Source of the DNA: Ianthella basta
Taxonomy: Eukaryota > Porifera > Demospongiae > Verongiida > Ianthellidae
Length of the DNA: 64,000 nt
Assembly: GCA_964019415.1 (NCBI GenBank)
Contig: OZ025868.1
Coordinates: 1,337,001 to 1,401,000 of the forward strand
Direction of reading: 5' to 3'
Both the position numbers and the translations under genes were made by a program. The first letter of the stretch is position 1. Each line of letters opens with the position of its first letter. The notes below the pieces were generated by a model, which did not search any database, was not told the origin of the DNA, and saw only the letters and a list, made by a program, of their open reading frames with translations. This document shows positions 1 to 14,357 of the stretch, piece by piece.

Positions 1-410
1 TGCTAATGACATAAACAGTTGCATTATCTGGCTAGGTCCATCAAGTGTCATGACTGAGCGGGCCGGGCTGGTTGAATACATCATACACATCACATATGTC
101 AGCCATTTTGAGACTAATTAAGAAATCCCGCTAATAACATAGGAAGGTGGACCACTTGGACGTGTCCACCAAGTTTCATGTCTCAACGAGCTGAGTTGCA
201 TTAATATACAAGATACCACTATGCATCAATATAAATGCACCATACATTAAGTGTTCTCCTATGTGCATTTATATAAGAATTTTGCGGGCTGCTTGTAGAA
301 GAACGAAGACCTAATTAAAAATTCCGTCTCATTTAAAAGTGTTAAAATCTCCCATACTTCAAAGGCACACCTATCACATGTTCGTGAGGGGTGCCTAATC
401 CCCCGGGAAT
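1..410 (+). repeat. Fold-back unit U0, right tail only
   Basis: This matches the last 410 bp of the other units, including the block around gactaattaagaaatcccg and the closing ccccgggaatt. The palindrome and left arm lie before the window. Confidence 0.85.
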
Positions 411-570
411 TATATTATATTATATTATATTATATTATATTATATTATATATTATTTACTTTAGATTAGTGGTGTATATTGTAACTTGCACTGTATATAT
501 TATATTATATTATATTATATTATATTATTTACTTTAGATTAGTGGTGTATATTGTAACTTGCACTGTATT
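411..570. repeat. ATATT microsatellite with two 47-bp spacer motifs
   Basis: ATATT runs surround two copies of a motif starting tttactttagattagtggtg and ending ttgtaacttgcactgtat. The same spacer recurs at 9,770-9,900, 16,120-16,262, 18,362-18,451, 27,128-27,297 and 50,471-50,515. It carries the TGTAACTTGCAC word that is dispersed through the palindrome arms. Confidence 0.85.
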
Positions 571-2272
571 AACCACCACCACCACCACACAGTGCAAGTT
601 ACAATATCGCAGCCACCACCACCTGTGCCAGTAGAGTATCTGTGCTAGTTGGTCATAGAAAAAAAGCACCACTAGTGCAAGTTACAGTAGCCGCCACCAC
701 ATGTGTCAGTAGAGTATCTGCGCTAGTTGGTCATAGAAAAAAAACACCAGTGCAAGTTACAGTGGCACCAGCACCATTCGCACCACCACATGTGCCAGAA
801 AGTAAATGCGCTCAATGGCTGAAGAAAAAGACCACCAGCACAAGTTACAGCCGATCAGAACCTGCACCGCCGCCATTGGAGTGCACGCTGCAGCAAGCAA
901 TTGTAAGCTTGCCTAAGGGCATGCCATTGAATTGAGGGTGCATGGGAAGAAATTCAATGGCATGCCCTTAGGCAAGTTACAATTGCTTGCTGCAGCGTGC
1001 ACTCCAATGGCGGCGGTGCAGGTTCTGATCGGCTGTAACTTGTGCTGGTGGTCTTTTTCTTCAGCCATTGAGCGCATTTACTTTCTGGCACATGTGGTGG
1101 TGCGAATGGTGCTGGTGCCACTGTAACTTGCACTGGTGTTTTTTTTCTATGACCAACTAGCGCAGATACTCTACTGACACATGTGGTGGCGGCTACTGTA
1201 ACTTGCACTAGTGGTGCTTTTTTTCTATGACCAACTAGCACAGATACTCTACTGGCACAGGTGGTGGTGGCTGCGATATTGTAACTTGCACTGTGTGGTG
1301 GTGGTGGTGGTGTTTTTTCTAGAGCAATGGCGGATATACTGAATGCATGCATTGTACTGGCACCATGTGGTGGTGGTGGTGGTGGTGATTTTCATCTAGG
1401 AATGCATGTGGTGGCCATAATATTGTAACTTGCACTGTGTGGTGGTGGTAGTAGTATGTGGTAGCAGCGCCTGATGTGGTGGTCTGTTTTCTTGCAGCTC
1501 TAACACACAATATTATACTGGTGTGCTCATTGCAACTTCCACTGTGGTGGTGGTGATGGCGGTTGTATTTATCTATGTGGTGGTGTAGTAGCTGGATATT
1601 GTGGCTGGATAGTTGTGAGCAAGTGTACATGTTGGTACTGTTCTGCTCCAGCATAGCGGCAAATGCCTAAAAATTGGTGTCAAAATGTGATTGTTCAAAA
1701 CATCGCCTCCATTTGTGACTAATTAAGCAATACTGCTAATGACATGAGCAAATTGGTCATCTAACTTCATCCACTTAGTATCATGACTTAGCAGGGCTGG
1801 GTCGGTAAGATATGCAATGAACCTCATTTTTCTCGGCCATTTTGCAACTAATTAAGAAATCCTGCTAATGACATGAACAGTTGGATTATCTGGCTAGGTC
1901 CATCAAGTGTCATGACTGAGCGGGCCGGGCTGGTTGAATACATCATACACCTCATATATGTCGGCCATTTTGAGACTAATTAAGAAATCCCGCTAATAAC
2001 ATAGGAAGGTGGACCACTTGGATGTGTCCACCAAGTTTCACGTCTCAACGAGCCCAGTTGCATTCATATACAAGATACCACTATGCATCAATATAAATGC
2101 ACCATACATTAAGTGTTATGCTATGCACATTTATATTAGGATTTTGCGGGCTGCTTGTAGAAGAACGAAGACCTAATTAAAAATTCTGCCTCATTTAAAA
2201 GTCTTAAAATCTACCATACTTCAAAGGCACACCTATCACATGTTCGTGAGGGGTGCCTAACCCCCCGGGAAT
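571..2272 (+). repeat. Fold-back unit U1
   Basis: The palindrome centre is near 942, between the mirrored words gggcatgccattgaatt and aattcaatggcatgccc. The left arm (571-934) is the reverse complement of the start of the right arm. Arms are made of a 75-90 bp subrepeat ending in GTGCAAGTTACA, about ten copies in both orientations. A non-palindromic tail (about 1,690-2,272) holds three imperfect repeats of about 115 bp built on ACTAATTAAG and GCTAATGACATGA. Confidence 0.85.
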
Positions 2273-2303
2273 TATATTATATTATATTATATTATATTAT
2301 ATT

Positions 2304-4098
2304 ACCACCACCACCACACAGTGCAAGTTACAATATCGCAGCCACCACCACCTGTGCCAGTAAAGTATCTGTGCTAGTTGGTCATAGAGAAAAAGACCAC
2401 CAGTGCAAGTTACAGTAGCCACCACCACATGTGCCAGTAGAGTATCTGCACTAGTTGGTCATAGAAAAAGACCACCAGTGCAAGTTACAGTGGCACCAGC
2501 ACCATTCGCACCACCACATGTGCCAGAAAGTAAATGCGCTCAATGGCTGAAGAAAAAGACCACCAGCGCAAGTTACAGCTGGTCAGAACCTGCACCGCCA
2601 CCATTGGAGTGCACGCTGCAGCAAGCAAATGTAAGCTTACGTAAGGGCATGCCATTGAATTGAGGGTGCGTGGGAAGAAATTCAATGGCATGCCCTTAGG
2701 CAAGTTACATTTGCTTGCTGCAGCGTGCACTCCAATGGTGGCGGTGCAGGTTCTGACCAGCTGTAACTTGCGCTGGTGGTCTTTTTCTTCAGCCATTGAG
2801 CGCATTTACTTTCTGGCACATGTGGTGGTGCGAATGGTGCTGGTGCCACTGTAACTTGCACTGGTGGTCTTTTTCTATGACCAACTAGTGCAGATACTCT
2901 ACTGGCACATGTGGTGGTGGCTACTGTAACTTGCACTGGTGGTCTTTTTCTCTATGACCAACTAGCACAGATACTTTACTGCCACAGGTGGTGGTGGCTG
3001 CGATATTGTAACTTGCACTGTGTGGTGGTGGTGGTGGTGTTTTTTCTAGAGCAATGGCACATATACTGAATGCATCCATTGTACTGGCACCATGTGGTGG
3101 TGGTGGTGGTCATTTTCATTTAGGAATGCATGTGGTGGCCGTAATATTGTAATTTGCACTGTGTGGTGGTGGTAGTAGTAGTATATAGTAGCAGCGCCTG
3201 ATGTGGTGGTCTGTTTTCTTGCAGCTCTAGCACATAATATTATACTGGTGTGCTCATTGCAACTTCCACTGTGGTGGTGGTGATGGCGGTTGTATTTATC
3301 TATGTGGTGGTGTAGTAGCTGGATATTGTGGCTGGATAGTTGTGAGGAAGTGTACATGTTGGTGCTGCTCTGCTCCAGCATAGCAACAAATGCCTACAAA
3401 TTGGTGTCAAAATGTGATTGTTCAAAACATCGCCTCCATTTTGTGACTAATTAAGCAATACTGCTAATGACATGAGGAAATTGGTCATCTAACTTCATCC
3501 ACTTAGTATCATGACTTAGCAGGGTTGGGTCGGTAAGATATGCATTGAACTTCATTTTTCTCGGCCATTTTGCCACTAATTAAGAAATCCTGCTAATGAC
3601 ATGAACAGTTGCATTATCTGGCTAGGTCCATCAAGTGAAGTGAGGGCTTCTCAGCTGGCTCAGGCATCAGAAAGGGTTGGTTCTCTAATACCAGCTTCAC
3701 AACAGGGCCAACCCTTTCTGAGGTCCATCAAGTGTTATGACTGAGCGGGCCGGGCTGGTTGAATACATCATACACATCACATATGTCGGCCATTTTGAGA
3801 CTAATTAAGAAATCCCGCTAATAACATAGGAAGGTGGACCACTTGGATCTGTCCACCAAGTTTCACGTCTCAACGAGCCAAGTTGCATTCATATACAAGA
3901 TACCACTATGCGTCAATATAAATGCACCATACATTAAGTGTTATGCTATGCACATTTATATTAGGATTTGGCGGGCTGCTTGTAGAAGAACGAAGACCTA
4001 ATTAAAAATTCTGCCTCATTTAAAAGTCTTAAAATCTCCCATACTTCAAAGGCACACCTATCACATGTTCGTGAGGGGTGCCTAACCCCCCGGGAATT
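2304..4098 (+). repeat. Fold-back unit U2 (with 83-bp insertion)
   Basis: Centre near 2,669 with a left arm of about 350 bp. The tail carries an 83-bp insertion at 3,638-3,720 that no other unit has. Confidence 0.85.
3638..3720 (+). mobile_element. Small SINE-like insertion with 14-bp target-site duplication
   Basis: The 83-bp insert interrupts the U2 tail and is flanked by the direct repeat AGGTCCATCAAGTG (3,624-3,637 and 3,721-3,734), present once in the other units. Its first 70 bp nearly match 32,964-33,032. Its end is an inverted copy of its own interior: CAGAAAGGGTTGG inside and CCAACCCTTTCTG at the end, so the copy folds back on itself. Confidence 0.7.
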
Positions 4099-4124
4099 AT
4101 ATTATATTATATTATATTATATTA

Positions 4125-5753
4125 AAAACACCACCACCACCACCACCACACAGTGCAAGTTACAATATCGCAGCCACCACCACCTGTGCCAGTAGAGTAT
4201 CTGTGCTAGTTGGTCATAGAAAAAGACCACCAGTGCAAGTTACAGTGGCACCAGCACCATTCGCACCACCACATGTGCCAGAAAGTAAATGCGCTCAATG
4301 GCTGAAGAAAAAGACCACCAGCGCAAGTTACAGCCGGTCAGAACCTGCACCGCCGCCATTGGAGTGCACGCTGCAGCAAGCAAATGTAAGCTTGCCTAAG
4401 GGCATGCCATTGAATTGAGGGTGCATGGGAAGAAATTCAATGGCATGCCCTTAGGCAAGTTACAATTGCTTGCTGCAGCGTGCACTCCAATGGCGGCGGT
4501 GCAGGTTCTGACCGGCTGTAACTTGCGCTGGTGGTCTTTTTCTTCAGCCATTGAGCGCATTTACTTTCTGGCACATGTGGTGGTGCGAATGGTGCTGGTG
4601 CCACTGTAACTTGCACTGGTGGTCTTTTTCTATGACCAACTAGCGCAGATACTCTACTGACACATGTGGTGGTGGCTACTGTAACTTGCACTGGTGGTGT
4701 TTTTTTCTATGACCAACTAGCACAGATACTCTACTGGCACAGGTGGTGGTGGCTGCGATATTGTAACTTGCACTGTGTGGTGGTGGTGGTGGTGTTTTTT
4801 CTAGAGCAATGGCGGATATACTGAATGCATGCATTGTACTGGCACCATGTGGTGGTGGTGGTGGTGGTCATTTTCATCTAGGAATGCATGTGGTGGCCGT
4901 AATATTGTAACTTGCACTGTGTAGTGGTGGTGGTAGTATGTGGTAGCAGCGCCTGATGTGGTGGTCTGTTTTCTTGCAGCTCTAGCACATAATATTATAC
5001 TGCTGTGCTCATTGCAACTTCCACGGTGGTGGTGGTGATGGCGGTTGTATTTATATATGTGGTGGTGTAGTAGCTGGATATTATGGCTGGATAGTTGTGA
5101 GCAAGTGTACATGTTGGTGCTGCTCCGCTCCAGCATAGCGCCAAATGCCTACAAATTGGTGTCAAAATGTGATTGTTCAAAACATCGCCTCCATTTTGTG
5201 ACTAATTAAGCAATACTGCTAATGACATGAGGAAATTGGTCATCTAACTACATCCACTTAGTATCATGACTTAGCAGGGCTGGGTTGGTAAGATATGCAA
5301 TGAACCTCATTTCCTCGGCCATTTTGCAACTAATTAAGAAATCCTGCTAACGACATGAACAGTTGGATTATCTGGCTAGGTCCATCAAGTGTCATGACTG
5401 AGCGGGCCGGGCTGGTTGAATACATCATACACCTCACATATGTCGGCCATTTTGAGACTAATTAAGAAATCCCACTAATAACATAGGAAGGTGGACCACT
5501 TGGATGTGTCCACCAAGTTTCACGTCTCAACGAGCCCAGTTGCATTAATATACAAGATACCACTATGCATCAATATAAATGCACCATACATTAAGTGTTA
5601 TGCTATGCACATTTATATTAGTATTTTGCGGGCTGCTTGTAGAAGAACGAAGGCCTAATTAAAAATTCTGCCTCATTTAAAAGTCTTAAAATCTCCCATA
5701 CTTCAAAGGCACACCTATCACATGTTCATGAGGGGTGCCTAACCCCCCGGGAA
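4125..5753 (+). repeat. Fold-back unit U3
   Basis: Centre near 4,425. The left arm is short (about 290 bp) and lacks one of the 80-bp subrepeats present in U1. Confidence 0.85.
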
Positions 5754-5789
5754 TTATATTATATTATATTATATTATATTATATTATAT

Positions 5790-7840
5790 ACATGTACACT
5801 TGCTCACAACTATCCAGCCACAATATCCAGCTACTCACCACCACATAGATAAATACAACCGCCATCATCACCACCACAGCGGAAGTTGCAATGAGCACAC
5901 CAGTATAATATTATGTGCCAAGCTGCAAGGAAACAGACCACCACATCAGGTGCTGCTACCACATACTACTACCACCACTACCACACAGTGCAAGTTACAA
6001 TATTACAGCCACCACATGCATTCCTAGATGAAAATGACCACCACCACCACCACATGGTGCCAGTACAATGCATGCATTCAGTATATGCGCCATTGCTCTA
6101 GAAAAAACACCACCACCACCACCACACAGTGCAAGTTACAATATCGCAGCCACCACCACCTGTGCCAGTAGAGTATCTGTGCTAGTTGGTCATAGAAAAA
6201 GACCACCACCAGTGCAAGTTACAGTAGCCACCACCACATGTGTCAGTAGAGTATCTGCGCTGCTGGTCATGGAAAAAGAACACCAGTGCAAGTTACAGTA
6301 GCCACCACCACATGTGCCAGTAGAATATCTGTGCTAGTTGGTAATTGAAAAAGACCACCAGTGCAAGTTACAGTGGCTCCGGGCCAGCACATGCAAGTTA
6401 CAGCTGGTCAGAACCTGCACTGCTGCCATTGTAATGCACGCTGCAGCAAGCAATTGTAAGCTTGCCTAAGGGCATGCCATTGAATTGAGGGTGCATGGGA
6501 AGAAATTCAATGGCATGCCCTTAGGCAAGTTACAATTGCTTGCTGCAGCGTGCATTACAATGGCAGCAGTGCAGGTTCTGACCAGCTGTAACTTGCATGT
6601 GCTGGCCCGGAGCCACTGTAACTTGCACTGGTGGTCTTTTTCAATTACCAACTAGCACAGATATTCTACTGGCACATGTGGTGGTGGCTACTGTAACTTG
6701 CACTGGTGTTCTTTTTCCATGACCAGCAGCGCAGATACTCTACTGACACATGTGGTGGTGGCTACTGTAACTTGCACTGGTGGTGGTCTTTTTCTATGAC
6801 CAACTAGCACAGATACTCTACTGGCACAGGTGGTGGTGGCTGCGATATTGTAACTTGCACTGTGTGGTGGTGGTGGTGGTGTTTTTTCTAGAGCAATGGC
6901 GCATATACTGAATGCATGCATTGTACTGGCACCATGTGGTGGTGGTGGTGGTCATTTTCATCTAGGAATGCATGTGGTGGCTGTAATATTGTAACTTGCA
7001 CTGTGTGGTAGTGGTGGTAGTAGTATGTGGTAGCAGCACCTGATGTGGTGGTCTGTTTCCTTGCAGCTCTGGCACATAATATTATACTGGTGTGCTCATT
7101 GCAACTTCCGCTGTGGTGGTGATGATGGCGGTTGTATTTATCTATGTGGTGGTGAGTAGCTGGATATTGTGGCTGGATAGTTGTGAGCAAGTGTACATGT
7201 TGGTGCTGCTCTGCTCCAGCATAGCGGCAAATGCCTACAAATTGGTGTCAAAATGTGATTGTTCAAAACATCGCCTCCATTTTGTGACTAATTAAGCAAT
7301 ACTGCTAATGACATGAGGAAATTGGTCATCTAACTTCATCCACTTAGTATCATGACTTAGCAGGGCTGGGTCGTTAAGATATGCAATGAACCTCATTTTT
7401 CTCGGCCATTTTGCAACTAATTAAGAAATCCTGCTAATGACATGAACAGTTGGATTATCTGGCTAGGTCCACTAAGTGTCATGACTGAGCGGGCCGGGCT
7501 GGTTGAATACATCATACACCTCACATATGTCGGCCATTTTGAGACTAATTAAGAAATCCCGCTAATAACATAGGAAGGTGGACCACTTGGATGTGTCCAC
7601 CAAGTTTCACGTCTCAACGAGCCAAGTTGCATTCATATACAAGATACCACTATGCATCAATATAAATGCACCATACATTAAGTGTTATGCTATGAACATT
7701 TATATTAGTATTTTGCGGGCTGCTTGTAGAAGAACGAAGACCTAATTAAAAATTCTGCCTCATTTAAAAGTGTTAAAATCTCCCATACTTCAAAGGCACA
7801 CCTATCACATGTTCGTGAGGGGTGCCTAACCCCCCGGGAA
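5790..7840 (+). repeat. Fold-back unit U4, long left arm
   Basis: Centre near 6,495. The left arm extends about 690 bp, so the palindrome spans roughly 5,790-7,200, before the ordinary tail. Confidence 0.85.
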
Positions 7841-7877
7841 TTATATTATATTATATTATATTATATTATATTATATT

Positions 7878-9680
7878 ACCGCCACCACCACCACACTGTG
7901 CAAGTTTCAATGCATGCATTCAGTATATGCGCCATTGCTCTAGAAAAAAACACCACCACCACCACCACCACACAGTGCAAGTTACAATATCGCAGCCACC
8001 ACCACCTGTGTCAGTAGAGTATCTGTGCTAGTTGGTCATAGAAAAAGACTACCACCAGTGCAAGTTACAGTGGCTACCACCACATGTGCCAGTAGAGTAT
8101 CTGTGCTAGTTGGTCATAGAAAAAGACCACCAGTGCAAGTTACAGTGACCCCGGACCAGCACACGCACCATTCGCACCACCACATGTGCCAGAAAGTAAA
8201 TGCGCTCAATGGCTGAAGAAAAAGACCACCAGCGCAAGTTACAGCCGGTCAGAACCTGCACCGCCGCCATTGGAGTGCACGCTGCAGCAAGCAAATGTAA
8301 GCTTGCCTAAGGGCATGCCATTGAATTGAGGGTGCATGGGAAGAAATTCAATGGCATGCCCTTAGGCAAGTTACAATTGCTTGCTGCAGCGTGCACTCCA
8401 ATGGCGGCGGTGCAGGTTCTGACCGGCTGTAACTTGCGCTGGTGGTCTTTTTCTTCAGCCATTGAGCGCATTTACTTTCTGGCACATGTGGTGGTGCGAA
8501 TGGTGCGTGTGCTGGTCCGGGGTCACTGTAACTTGCACTGGTGGTCTTTTTCTATGACCAACTAGCACAGATACTCTACTGGCACATGTGGTGGTAGCCA
8601 CTGTAACTTGCACTGGTGGTAGTCTTTTTCTATGACCAACTAGCACAGATACTCTACTGACACAGGTGGTGGTGGCTGCGATATTGTAACTTGCACTGTG
8701 TGGTGGTGGTGGTGGTGGTGTTTTTTTCTAGAGCAATGGCGCATATACTGAATGCATGCATTGAAACTTGCACAGTGTGGTGGTGGTGGCGGTCATTTTC
8801 ATCTAGGAATGCATGTGGTGGCCGTAATATTGTAACTTGCACTGTGTGGTAGTGGTGGTAGTATGTGGTAGCAGCGCCTGATGTGGTGGTCTGTTTTCTT
8901 GCAGCTCTAGCACATAATATTATACTTGTGTGCTCATTGCAACTTCCACTGTGGTGGTGGTGATGGTGGTTGTATTTATCTATGTGGTGGTGTAGTAGCT
9001 GGATATTGTGGCTGGATAGTTGTGAGCAAGTGTATATGTTGGTGCTGCTCTGCTCCAGCATAGCGACAAATGCCTACAAATTGGTGTCAAAATGTGATTG
9101 TTCAAAACATCGCCTCCATTTTGTGACTAATTAAGCAATACTGCTAATGATATGAGGAAATTGGTGATCTAACTACATCCACTTAGTATCATGACTTAGC
9201 AGGGCTGGGTCAGTAAGATATGCAATGAACCTCATTTTTCTCGGCCATTTTGCGACTAATTAAGAAATCCTGCTAATGACAAGAACAGTTGGATTATCTG
9301 GCTAGGTCCATCAAATGTCATGACTGAGCGGGCCGGGCTGGTTGAATACATCATACACCTCACATATGTCGGCCATTTTGAGACTAATTAAAAAATCCCG
9401 CTAATAACATAGGAAGGTGGACCACTTGGATGTGTCCACCAAGTTTCACGTCTCAACGAGCCTAGTTGCATTCATATACAAGATACCACTATGCATCAAT
9501 ATAAATGCACCATACATTAAGTGTTATGCTATGCACATTTATATTAAGATTTAGCGGGCTGCTTGTAGAAGAACGAAGGCCTAATTAAAAATTCTGCCTC
9601 ATTTAAAAGTCATAAAATCTCCCATACTTCAAAAGCACACCTATCACATGTTCGTGAGGGGTGCCTAACCCCCCGGGAAT
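7878..9680 (+). repeat. Fold-back unit U5
   Basis: Centre near 8,336 with a left arm of about 445 bp. It carries a variant inner block (accccggaccagcacacgc) mirrored on both sides of the centre. Confidence 0.85.
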
Positions 9681-9910
9681 TATATTATATTATATTATAT
9701 TATATTATATTATATTATATTATATTATATTATATTATATTATATTATATTATATTATATTATAATATTTACTTTAGATTAGTGGTGTATATTGTAACTT
9801 GCACTGTATATATTATATTATATTATATTATATTATATTATATTATATTATATTATTTACTTTAGATTAGTGGTGTATATTGTAACTTGCACTGTATATA
9901 TTATATTATA
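9681..9910. repeat. ATATT microsatellite and spacer motifs
   Basis: A long ATATT run with two copies of the 47-bp spacer separates U5 from U6. Confidence 0.85.
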
Positions 9911-12564
9911 GGTGTGCCTTTGAAGTATGGGAGATTTTAAGACTTTTAAATGAGGCAGAATTTATAATTAGGCCTTCGTTCTTCTACAAGCAGCCCGCAA
10001 AATCCTAATATAAATGTGCATAGCATAACACTTAATGTATGGTGCATTTATATTGATGCATAGTGGTATCTTGTATATGAATGCAACTGGGCTCGTTGAG
10101 ACGTGAAACTTGGTGGACACATCCAAGTGGTCCACCTTCCTATGTTATTAGCGGGATTTCTTAATTAGTCTCAAAATGGCCGACATATGTGAGGTGTATG
10201 ATGTATTCAACCAGCCCGGCCCGCTCAGTCATGACACTTGGTGGACCTAGCCAGATAATCCAACTGTTCATGTCATTAGCAGGATTTCTTAATTAGTTGC
10301 AAAATGGCCGAGAAAAATGAGGTTCATTGCATATCTTAACGACCCAGCCCTGCTAAGTCATGATACTAAGTGGATGAAGTTAGATGACCAATTTCCTCAT
10401 GTCATTAGCAGTATTGCTTAATTAGTCACAAAATGGAGGCGATGTTTTGAACAATCACATTTTGACACCAATTTGTAGGCATTTGCCGCTATGCTGGAGC
10501 AGAGCAGCACCAACATGTACACTTGCTCACAACTATCCAGCCACAATATCCAGCTACTCACCACCACATAGATAAATACAACCGCCATCATCACCACCAC
10601 AGCGGAAGTTGCAATGAGCACACCAGTATAATATTATGTGCCAGAGCTGCAAGGAAACAGACCACCCCATCAGGTGCTGCTACCACATACTACTACCACC
10701 ACCACCACACAGTGCAAGTTACAATATTACAGCCACCACATGCATTCCTAGATGAAAATGACCACCACCACCACCACATGGTGCCAGTACAATGCATGCA
10801 TTCAGTATATGCGCCATTGCTCTAGAAAAAACACCACCACCACCACCACACAGTGCAAGTTACAATATCGCAGCCACCACCACCTGTGCCAGTAGAGTAT
10901 CTGTGCTAGTTGGTCATAGAAAAAGACCACCACCAGTGCAAGTTACAGTAGCCACCACCACATGTGTCAGTAGAGTATCTGCGCTAGCTGGTCATGGAAA
11001 AAGACCACCAGTGCAAGTTACAGTAGCCACCACCACATGTGCCAGTAGAATATCTGCGCTAGTTGGTAATTGAAAAAGACCACCAGTGCAAGTTACAGTG
11101 GCTCCGAGCCAGCACATGCAAGTTACAGCTGGTCAGAACCTGCACTGCTGCCATTGTAATGCTCGCTGCAGCAAGCAATTGTAAGCTTGCCTAAGGGCAT
11201 GCCATTGAATTGAGGGTGCATGGGAAGAAATTCAATGGCATGCCCTTAGGCAAGTTACAATTGCTTGCTGCAGCGAGCATTACAATGGCAGCAGTGCAGG
11301 TTCTGACCAGCTGTAACTTGCATGTGCTGGCCCGGAGCCACTGTAACTTGCACTGGTGGTCTTTTTCAATTACCAACTAGCGCAGATATTCTACTGGCAC
11401 ATGTGGTGGTGGCTACTGTAACTTGCACTGGTGGTCTTTTTCTATGATCAACTAGCACAGATACTCTACTGGCACAGGTGGTGGTGGCTACTGTAACTTG
11501 CACTGGTGGTCTTTTTCTATGACCAACTGACGCAGATACTCTACTGGCACAGGTGGTGGTGGCTGTGATATTGTAACTTGCACTGTGTGGTGGTGGTGGC
11601 GGTGGTGATTTTTTCTAGAGCAATGGCGCATATACTGAATGTATGCATTGTAATTTGCACTGTGTGGCGGTGGTGGTGGCAGTCATTTCCATCTAGGAAA
11701 GCATGTGGTGGCCGTAATATTGTAACTTGCACTGTGTGGTGGTGGTAGTAGTATGTGGTAGCAGCGCCTGATGTGGTGGTCTGTTTTCTTGCAGCTCTAG
11801 CACAAAATATGCTACTCATTGCAACTTCCACTGTGGTGGTGGTGATGATGGTTGTATTTATCTATATATGTGGTGGTATAGTAGCTGGATATTGTGGCTG
11901 AATAGTTGTGAGCATGTGTATATGTGGGTGTTGCTCTGCTCCAGCATGGCGGCAAATACCTACAAATTAGTGTCAAAATATGATTGTTCAAAAGGTCGCC
12001 TCCATTTTGTGACTAATTAAGCAATACTGCTAATGACATGAGCAAATGGGCATTCTAACTATGTCCACTTAGTATCACCCCTTAGCGGGCTGGGTTGGTG
12101 GGATATGCAATGAACTTCACTTTTCTCGGCCATTTTGTGACTAATTAAGAAATCCTGTTAATGACATGAACAGTTGAATTATCTGGCTAGGTTCACAAAG
12201 TGTCATGACTGAGCAGGCCTGGCTGATTGAATAAATCATGCACCTCACATATGTCGGCCATTTTGAGACTAATTAAGAAATCCCGCTAATAACATAGGAA
12301 GGTGGACCACTTGGACGTGTCCACCAAGTTTCACGTCTCAACGAGCCGAGTTGCATTAATATACAAAATACCACTATGTATCAATATAAATGCACCATAC
12401 ATTAAGTGTTCTCCTATGTGCATTTATATAAGCATTTTGTGGGCCGCTTGTAGAAGAACGAAGACCTAATTAAAAATTCCGTCTCATTTAAAAGTGTTAA
12501 AATCTCCCATACTTCAAAGCCATACCTAGCACATGTTCATGAGGGCTGCCAAACCACCCGGGAA
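9911..12564 (+). repeat. Fold-back unit U6, near full-length palindrome of about 2.6 kb
   Basis: Here the left arm (9,911-11,210) is the inverse of almost the entire right arm and tail: it begins with the complement of the block that sits near the end of every tail (catacttcaaaggcacacc). Centre near 11,222. This is the longest palindrome in the window and shows that the tail can also be part of the fold-back. Confidence 0.9.
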
Positions 12565-12611
12565 TTATATTATATTATATTATATTATATTATATTATAT
12601 TATATTATATT

Positions 12612-14310
12612 ACCACCACCACCACCACACAGTGCAAGTTACAATATCGCAGCCACCACCACCTGTGCCAGTAAAGTATCTGTGCTAGTTGGTCATAGAG
12701 AAAAAGACTACCAGTGCAAGTTACAGTAGCCACCACCACATGTGCCAGTAGAGTATCTGCACTAGTTGGTCATAGAAAAAGACCACCAGTGCAAGTTACA
12801 GTGGCACCAGCACCATTCGCACCACCACATGTGCCAGAAAGTAAATGCGCTCAATGGCTGAAGAAAAAGACCACCAGCGCAAGTTACAGCTGGTCAGAAC
12901 CTGCACCGCCACCATTGGAGTGCACGCTGCAGCAAGCAAATGTAAGCTTACCTAAGGGCATGCCATTGAATTGAGGGTGCGTGGGAAGAAATTCAATGGC
13001 ATGCCCTTAGGCAAGTTACATTTGCTTGCTGCAGCGTGCACTCCAATGGTGGCGGTGCAGGTTCTGACCAGCTGTAACTTGCGCTGGTGGTCTTTTTCTT
13101 CAGCCATTGAGCGCATTTACTTTCTGGCACATGTGGTGGTGCGAATGGTGCTGGTGCCACTGTAACTTGCACTGGTGGTCTTTTTCTATGACCAACTAGT
13201 GCAGATACTCTACTGGCACATGTGGTGGTGGCTACTGTAACTTGCACTGGTAGTCTTTTTCTCTATGACCAACTAGCACAGATACTTTACTGGCACAGGT
13301 GGTGGTGGCTGCGATATTGTAACTTGCACTGTGTGGTGGTGGTGGTGGTGATTTTTCTAGAGCAATGGCACATATACTGAATGCATCCATTGTACTGGCA
13401 CCATGTGGTGGTGGTGGTGGTCATTTTCATTTAGGAATGCATGTGGTGGCCGTAATATTGTAACTTGCACTGTGTGGTGGTGGTAGTAGTAGTATATAGT
13501 AGCAGTGCCTGATGTGGTGGTCTGTTTTCTTGCAGCTCTAGCACATAATATTATACTGGTGTGCTCATTGCAACTTCCACTGTGGTGGTGGTGATGGCGG
13601 TTGTATGTATCTATGTAGTGGTGTAGTAGCTGGATATTGTGGCTGGATAGTTGTGAGCAAGTGTACATGTTGGTGCTGCTCTGCTCCAGCATAGCGGCAA
13701 ATGCCTACAAATTGGTGTCAAAATGTGATTGTTCAAAACATCGCCTCCATTTTGTGACTAATTAAGCAATACTGCTAATGACATGAGGAAATTGGTCATC
13801 TAACTTCATCCACTTAGTATCATGACTTAGCAGGGCTGGGTTGGTAAGATATGCATTGAACCTCATTTTTCTCGGCCATTTTGCCACTAATTAAGAAATC
13901 CTGCTAATGACATGAACAGTTGCATTATCTGGCTAGGTCCATCAAGTGTCATGACTGAGCAGGCCGGGCTGGTTGAATACATCATACACATCACATATGT
14001 CGGCCATTTTGAGACTAATTAAGAAATCCCGCTAATAACATAGGAAGGTGGACCACTTGGATCTGTCCACCAAGTTTCACGTCTCAACGAGCCAAGTTGC
14101 ATTCATATACAAGATACCACTATGCATCAATATAAATGCACCATACATTAAGTGTTATGCTATGCACATTTATATTAGGATTTGGCGGGCTGCTTGTAGA
14201 AGAACGAAGACCTAATTAAAAATTCTGCCTCATTTAAAAGTGTTAAAATCTCTCATACTTCAAAGGCACACCTATCACATGTTCGTGAGGGGTGCCTAAC
14301 CCCCCGGGAA
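12612..14310 (+). repeat. Fold-back unit U7
   Basis: Centre near 12,983 with a left arm of about 360 bp. Matching landmarks recur exactly 1,746 bp downstream in U8, marking the two as a recent tandem pair. Confidence 0.85.
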
Positions 14311-14357
14311 TTATATTATATTATATTATATTATATTATATTATATTATATTATATT

